Of a stretch of 37,081 nt of DNA, positions 33,250-37,081 are shown piece after piece. Below the pieces are notes generated by a model. It did no database searches, was not told where the DNA came from, and worked only from the letters and a program-made list of their open reading frames with translations. Position 1 is the first letter of the stretch. Each line of letters starts with the position of its first letter. The position numbers were made by a program, and so were the translations under genes. The DNA is from DAIUCA01 sp964613675 (GTDB lineage: Bacteria; Pseudomonadota; Gammaproteobacteria; Competibacterales; Competibacteraceae). Location: contig CAZTIH010000008.1 in assembly GCA_964613675.1 (NCBI GenBank), positions 1 through 37,081 of the forward strand, written 5' to 3'.

Positions 33250-33266
33250 TGCACTAAAAAAGTGCA
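33250..33266. promoter_or_regulatory. NtrC-like enhancer box 2
   Basis: TGCACTAAAAAAGTGCA is a perfect 17-base palindromic NtrC-type box, about 120 bases upstream of the -24 box. It overlaps the last codons and stop codon of the upstream gene (stop at 33254-33256). Together with box 1 it also makes a long inverted repeat, so a hairpin role at the end of the upstream gene cannot be excluded. Confidence 0.72.
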
Positions 33267-34666
33267 TTTTGATCGGGCAGTCCCCGTCCCCATACGCGCT
33301 CGATCACCGAGGCACCGTAACGGGGTTGGAGCCGTAAACGAGCCTGTTGAAACGCATGGGCAAAGCGGGCACGCACCTCGGATAACGGCGGTTGTGTGGG
33401 CTGCGGCCAACGTTGCAATAACCGATAGGTTTGCGGATCCACGCCCCATCGTCGCCCTGCACCGTAACGATAAATTCCCCGCTGCACACGGCGGCCATAG
33501 CGTTCATCCGCCCGTAAGAGCGATAGCAATCGGTGGGGCTCGTCCATCATCCCCCGCGCCGTCATCTGTTCGATCCTCGCTTCCGCACGATCCGCACCCC
33601 AGTCGTCCAAATAAGTCAACGGTCCCGTCGTCAATCCCAAAGACCGACCTGCCCGTTCGATGAGGGAGACCGATACGCCCGACGCTAAGAGATCCGCCGC
33701 CGTGTTCACATACACCCCCCCAAGTACATCCACAATTGGTGCACTATCGGGCACCCACTCTCCCCCGACGATCTGAATCACGGTTTCCAAAAGGGCCGGA
33801 CAGTGGGGGCAATCCCATAAATCTCCCCGTCGAGAGAGCGCTTCCGTCTTGCCCTGATAACGCCAGTACCCGTTGTGTTCACGATCCAGGGCGATCAATA
33901 ACGCGGTTGTCGGCACAGAAGGTTCGTCGGCGATGGGCGGCGCAAACGACACCCGTTGCCCGATCCATTTCGGGAACCGACGGTAATGGGGTTGGAGCTT
34001 GGCGGCTAATGTCTCTGCGTGGCGAGGATGTAGGTGTACGGAGATCCCCCGCATGACCAACTGTAAAATCCACGCCACATCGTTCGTCTGGAGATGAATA
34101 GGTCGCGGGGGAGGGGCCAGGGTAGGGAGGGCGGACGGTAGGTGATTCAGCGTAGCGAGCGCGTGCGCCAGGGTGTTTGGGGGAGAAAGATGGTGTTGCC
34201 ACGCTTGAGTCAGTTGACGGCGTATTCCCCAATCGAGGGGCTTTGGTTGAAGCGACTGCAATTGTTGACGACGAATCGCCCGTGTCACCCGATCCGTTCC
34301 CACAAATCCCCCGCGTCCACGAGATCCGCCCCGCTGTAGCAACCACTTTCCCAAGGGTGAACGCGGTACCGGCGGGACATCGAGTGCTACCCAGGTGGGA
34401 CTGGCCCATGCCAGGTACCAGCCCCATTCGCTGGCATGCGCCCCCAACACCACGGCCATGCGCAGGGTAGCCACATACTGGATGAGCGACTGCCACCCGG
34501 TCGGCCATTTTTCGCCCCAGTGGACAGCCCGCAAATCGAGCACGAGGGCATCGGTTGGCGACAGGCCAATAAGGACATTCGTGAGGGTCACTAAGGATTT
34601 AGCGTCGAATAGCCCTTCACCGGTTACCCATAAGCTACCGTCGTTATGTTGGTTCGTCGTCCACAT
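33254..34666 (-). CDS. Degenerate FadB/FadJ-like fatty-acid oxidation protein
   Basis: The 470-residue protein resembles a shrunken FadB/FadJ (normally about 700). Residues about 1-105 look like a crotonase domain (LVLDLRAVHWGEKWPTG, then AVVLGAHASEWGWYLAWASP), but the oxyanion-hole and acid residues are not evident. The middle (about 190-290) lacks the GxGxxG of the NAD site. Residues about 290-415 match the C-terminal 3-hydroxyacyl-CoA dehydrogenase domain: LLETVIQIVGGEWVPDSAPI, GGVYVNTAADLLASGVSVSL, then RYGRRVQRGIYRYGAG. It is probably inactive or altered. A TTG at 34720 is open, but ATG 34666 (MWTTNQ) is preferred. The relation is by pattern only. Confidence 0.55.
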   Translation of the reverse strand: MWTTNQHNDGSLWVTGEGLFDAKSLVTLTNVLIGLSPTDALVLDLRAVHWGEKWPTGWQSLIQYVATLRMAVVLGAHASEWGWYLAWASPTWVALDVPPVPRSPLGKWLLQRGGSRGRGGFVGTDRVTRAIRRQQLQSLQPKPLDWGIRRQLTQAWQHHLSPPNTLAHALATLNHLPSALPTLAPPPRPIHLQTNDVAWILQLVMRGISVHLHPRHAETLAAKLQPHYRRFPKWIGQRVSFAPPIADEPSVPTTALLIALDREHNGYWRYQGKTEALSRRGDLWDCPHCPALLETVIQIVGGEWVPDSAPIVDVLGGVYVNTAADLLASGVSVSLIERAGRSLGLTTGPLTYLDDWGADRAEARIEQMTARGMMDEPHRLLSLLRADERYGRRVQRGIYRYGAGRRWGVDPQTYRLLQRWPQPTQPPLSEVRARFAHAFQQARLRLQPRYGASVIERVWGRGLPDQNALF

Positions 34667-34821
34667 GGATTGTGCTCGCGTGTCGAAAAATGCGGAATTT
34701 GCCACAAATTTCTTACACAACGGGGAGGTCGCGTCACACTGCCCGCGAGAAGCGCATGATGCTCACTGAAGTGGCTCAACTCAGGGGGGGACAGCGTGCA
34801 TGATTGTCATACTCCATACTC

Positions 34822-34831
34822 NNNNNNNNNN
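34822..34831. other. Scaffold gap (ten N)
   Basis: Ten N bases interrupt the sequence between two genes. Ten is a conventional gap length, so the true distance and content between 34821 and 34832 are unknown. Confidence 0.99.
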
Positions 34832-34931
34832 TCTTAAGCGATACATTAGATCTAGGAGAGGTCGTCCCAGAAAGACGGATTTTTCCCAAAAAAGTCTTCG
34901 TTCACTTCCCTGAGGGGTAACCCCTTACCTT

Positions 34932-35270
34932 ATGTTGCTGACCCTGGTTAACTTTTTTTCTTTGCCCCTTTCCTGCGGAATGCTTATGCAGCGCATCCTT
35001 TTATTTTGCTCGGGATTAACGGTTTTCATTTTGGGGCTACTGCTATTTCCGTTGCCGCTCCCGTTAGGAATTCCCCTGATTCTCATTGGTCTATCGCTGA
35101 TGGTGTCTTCGAGTTTGTATGTTCGCCAGGGGTTGCGATGGCTTCGACAGCGTTACCCTCACCTTTCTGAACGGCTCGATCAGTTAAAACACCGAATGCC
35201 TGGGTTTATTCGCCACATGATTGAGCGTACCCACCCGCATCACCATGAAGATACCCACAAATTGCCTTAA
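34932..35270 (+). CDS. Small membrane protein with a basic cytoplasmic tail
   Basis: The frame gives up to 112 residues, but the start may be the ATG at 34980 or 34986 (MQRILLFCSG), giving about 95. Two hydrophobic segments, ILLFCSGLTVFILGLLLF and LGIPLILIGLSLMVSSSLYV, form a helical hairpin, followed by a basic, His-rich tail (RTHPHHHEDTHKLP). I do not recognise the family; it resembles short PGPGW-type transmembrane proteins. It lies 59 bases before btaA and could share its transcript. Confidence 0.65.
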   Translation: MLLTLVNFFSLPLSCGMLMQRILLFCSGLTVFILGLLLFPLPLPLGIPLILIGLSLMVSSSLYVRQGLRWLRQRYPHLSERLDQLKHRMPGFIRHMIERTHPHHHEDTHKLP

Positions 35271-35329
35271 GATAGGGGTTTTCCTTAATTTTACGGCCCC
35301 TTAAAGCCCTTTACCCAGCGGAACAGTCC

Positions 35330-36538
35330 ATGTCCCACGCCCATCCCCAAAAAAAACCCGCCCTTCCCGTGCGGCTTGGTAAGCAACTTTGGCATACCAC
35401 TCACGACATTGTATTTAAGGCGGTTCACCGTAATTACTTGATTTACAACACCTGTTGGGAAGACCCGCGCATCGACCGTCAGCTTTTGCAGTTCGATGAA
35501 CAGAGCAAAATCGTGATGATCACGAGTGCGGGCTGCAATGCGTTGGATTACCTCCTCGACCAACCCGCCGCCATTCACACCATCGACATGAATCCGCGCC
35601 AAAACGCCTTATTGGAACTGAAATTGGCGCTCATCAAACGGGGGGAGTTTCGGGATTTATTTGCGCTGTTTGGCGATGGTTATCACCCAGACGCCCAAAA
35701 AATTTACCAAACGGTGCGGGATCAATTGAGCGAGGCTGCCCAAAAATTTTGGGATAAAAAGCTGCGTTATTTTGAACGCCGAGGCCGTAAAACATCATTT
35801 TACTATCACGGCAGCTCGGGCACGATTGCGTGGATTTTAACGCGATATTTTTTCCGATCGAAGAAGGGGTTAAAAGAAAAGCTCTTTGCGTTAGCCGATG
35901 CAAAAAATCTCGATGAACAACGCGCCATCTACAATCAAATCGAACCCGAGTTGTGGGGACGGTTTAGTTCATGGTTGGTGAAACAGCCGGCGGCGCTGGC
36001 CATGTTGGGCGTACCGCGCCCTCAAATTCGCTTAGTCAACGAACGTTATCCCGGCGGCATGGCCGAATTTGTAAACCGTCAACTGCGCCATGTCCTCACC
36101 GAACTCCCCATCCAAGACAATTATTTTTGGCGGGTTTATTTAACGGGGCACTACACGCCGGATTGCTGTCCGAACTATCTGAAGGAAGAAAATTGGCCTC
36201 TTCTGAAGGCCAATGCGGATAAAGTTCATCTGCACACCCAGACCATCACGCAGTTTTTGCAGCAGAACCCCGATCAATACACCCATTTTATTTTACTCGA
36301 CCACCAGGATTGGCTGGCGTGGCACGATCCCAAGGCCCTAGCCGAAGAGTGGGACGCCATTCTCCAAAACGCGGCCCCTAAAGCCAAGGTGCTTTTGCGT
36401 TCTGCAGGGGAAAACATCGATTTTCTCCCTGAGAATGTTAAGCAAGCCATTGATTTCATTGATGAACCCACCCAAAATCTGCATTTGACCGATCGCGTGG
36501 GCACCTATGCGAGTTTGCATTTTGGGCAGGTGAAATAG
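35330..36538 (+). CDS. btaA: BtaA: S-adenosylmethionine:diacylglycerol 3-amino-3-carboxypropyltransferase
   Basis: The 402-residue protein matches BtaA (DUF3419), which moves the 3-amino-3-carboxypropyl group of S-adenosylmethionine to diacylglycerol, giving diacylglycerylhomoserine, the precursor of the betaine lipid DGTS. Conserved parts: YNTCWEDPRIDRQLLQFDE, the SAM-binding IVMITSAGCNALDYLLDQP with HTIDMNPRQNALLELK, and SSGTIAWILTRYFF. The C-terminal LLDHQDWLAWHDP and LLRSAGENIDFLP also fit. It is followed at once by the BtaB-type methyltransferase. Betaine lipids replace phospholipids when phosphate is scarce in many bacteria. Confidence 0.93.
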   Translation: MSHAHPQKKPALPVRLGKQLWHTTHDIVFKAVHRNYLIYNTCWEDPRIDRQLLQFDEQSKIVMITSAGCNALDYLLDQPAAIHTIDMNPRQNALLELKLALIKRGEFRDLFALFGDGYHPDAQKIYQTVRDQLSEAAQKFWDKKLRYFERRGRKTSFYYHGSSGTIAWILTRYFFRSKKGLKEKLFALADAKNLDEQRAIYNQIEPELWGRFSSWLVKQPAALAMLGVPRPQIRLVNERYPGGMAEFVNRQLRHVLTELPIQDNYFWRVYLTGHYTPDCCPNYLKEENWPLLKANADKVHLHTQTITQFLQQNPDQYTHFILLDHQDWLAWHDPKALAEEWDAILQNAAPKAKVLLRSAGENIDFLPENVKQAIDFIDEPTQNLHLTDRVGTYASLHFGQVK

Positions 36539-37081
36539 ATGAGTGCCCTCGTTGGTTACTATCGGTTTCACGCCAAAATTTACGACGCGACACGTTGGTC
36601 GTTTATCTTTGGACGTCAAGGAATCATCGACCGTTTGAAGGCGGTGACGCCCTCGCCTCAGAACATTTTGGAGATTGGCTGTGGAACGGGGACGAATCTA
36701 CTGGCCCTCGCAAAGACCTTTCCGAATGCGCAACTTACCGGGCTTGATCTCTCAGAAGATATGTTGCAACGGGCGTCCAAGCGCGTGGCGACCCTACAGC
36801 CTCAGGTCACCCTCAAGCATCAGCTTTACGACGCGCCTTTGAGCGAAGGGGCCTATGATGTCGTCCTATTTTCCTACTGCTTGACGATGATTAATCCGGG
36901 CTGGGAAGCCGTTTTACAGCACGTGCAACGGGATTTAGCGCCCAATGGCGTCATTGCCGTCGTAGATTTTCACGACACGCCCTTTGGGTTTTTTCGCCGA
37001 TGGATGGGGGTAAACCACGTGGCGTTGAACGGCCATTTATTCCCCGCGTTACAGGCCCAATTTGGGGGGATACAGGCGGAG
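36539..37081 (+). CDS. btaB: BtaB-like SAM methyltransferase, cut by the window end
   Basis: The ATG at 36539 abuts the btaA stop codon. The visible 181 residues have a class I methyltransferase fold: motif I ILEIGCGTGTNLLALAKTFP, motif II LTGLDLSEDMLQRASKRV, and YDVVLFSYCLTMINPGW. BtaB adds three methyl groups to the homoserine nitrogen to complete DGTS. The window ends in frame at about residue 181 of a protein usually a little over 200 residues, so the 3' end is missing. The assignment rests on the fold plus position after btaA. Confidence 0.85.
   Translation, partial: MSALVGYYRFHAKIYDATRWSFIFGRQGIIDRLKAVTPSPQNILEIGCGTGTNLLALAKTFPNAQLTGLDLSEDMLQRASKRVATLQPQVTLKHQLYDAPLSEGAYDVVLFSYCLTMINPGWEAVLQHVQRDLAPNGVIAVVDFHDTPFGFFRRWMGVNHVALNGHLFPALQAQFGGIQAE

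Overview
The window looks like a chromosomal segment of a gammaproteobacterium. The support is an orphan RecD, an H-NS family protein with the canonical C-terminal DNA-binding motif, a DUF3379-type anti-sigma factor beside an ECF sigma factor, a YgiQ radical SAM protein, ComM/YifB, a PqiC-type lipoprotein, and an NtrC/sigma-54 style promoter. I cannot name the genus. A run of ten N bases at 34822-34831 shows that this is a scaffold with a gap, so indels in homopolymers may be assembly errors.

Layout. 1-900: the start of a minus-strand gene cut by the window edge, a long hairpin, and a decayed IS200/IS605-type tnpB with end-like repeats. 921-9655: recD, an H-NS-like gene, mgtE, a Trp-rich helix-hairpin-helix protein with internal repeats, an MFS transporter and ygiQ. 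9824-16082: comM, 44-bp tandem repeats, an unrecognised 323-residue protein joined to a Sua5-type tRNA t6A enzyme, then a CBS/DUF294 nucleotidyltransferase-like protein with an overlapping, apparently catalytically dead DnaQ-fold exonuclease. 16300-18717: an MlaF-like ATPase, an MCE (MlaD-like) protein and a PqiC-like lipoprotein, with no permease gene in the window. 18829-21906 (minus): anti-sigma/ECF sigma pair, a small membrane protein, scpB and scpA. 21916-33069 (minus): a complete-looking urea module, urtABCDE-ureD-ureAB-ureC-ureE-ureF-ureG. 33254-34666: a degenerate FadB/FadJ-like protein. 34932-37081: a small membrane protein and btaA-btaB for betaine lipid synthesis, with btaB cut by the window end.

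The urea module is the functional core. An ABC transporter (UrtABCDE) brings urea in, a fused gamma-beta subunit (UreAB) plus UreC form urease, and UreDEFG insert nickel. Upstream of urtA lies a sequence fitting a sigma-54 promoter (GG-N10-GC) and, further upstream, two 17-bp NtrC-like boxes, the classic layout for nitrogen-limitation control. However, urtA as written is broken in two places: a nine-G run where eight would keep the frame, and an apparent 20-base deletion near the 3' end. ScpA starts 9 bases after ureG, so the condensin genes may be read from the same transcript.

A striking general trait is the number of short tandem repeats, most of them between genes (29/30 bp at 16090, 30 bp x4 at 18720, 33 bp at 26511, 44 bp at 11398, 77 bp x3 at 22574). 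The 77-bp array contains copies of the ureF 3' end.
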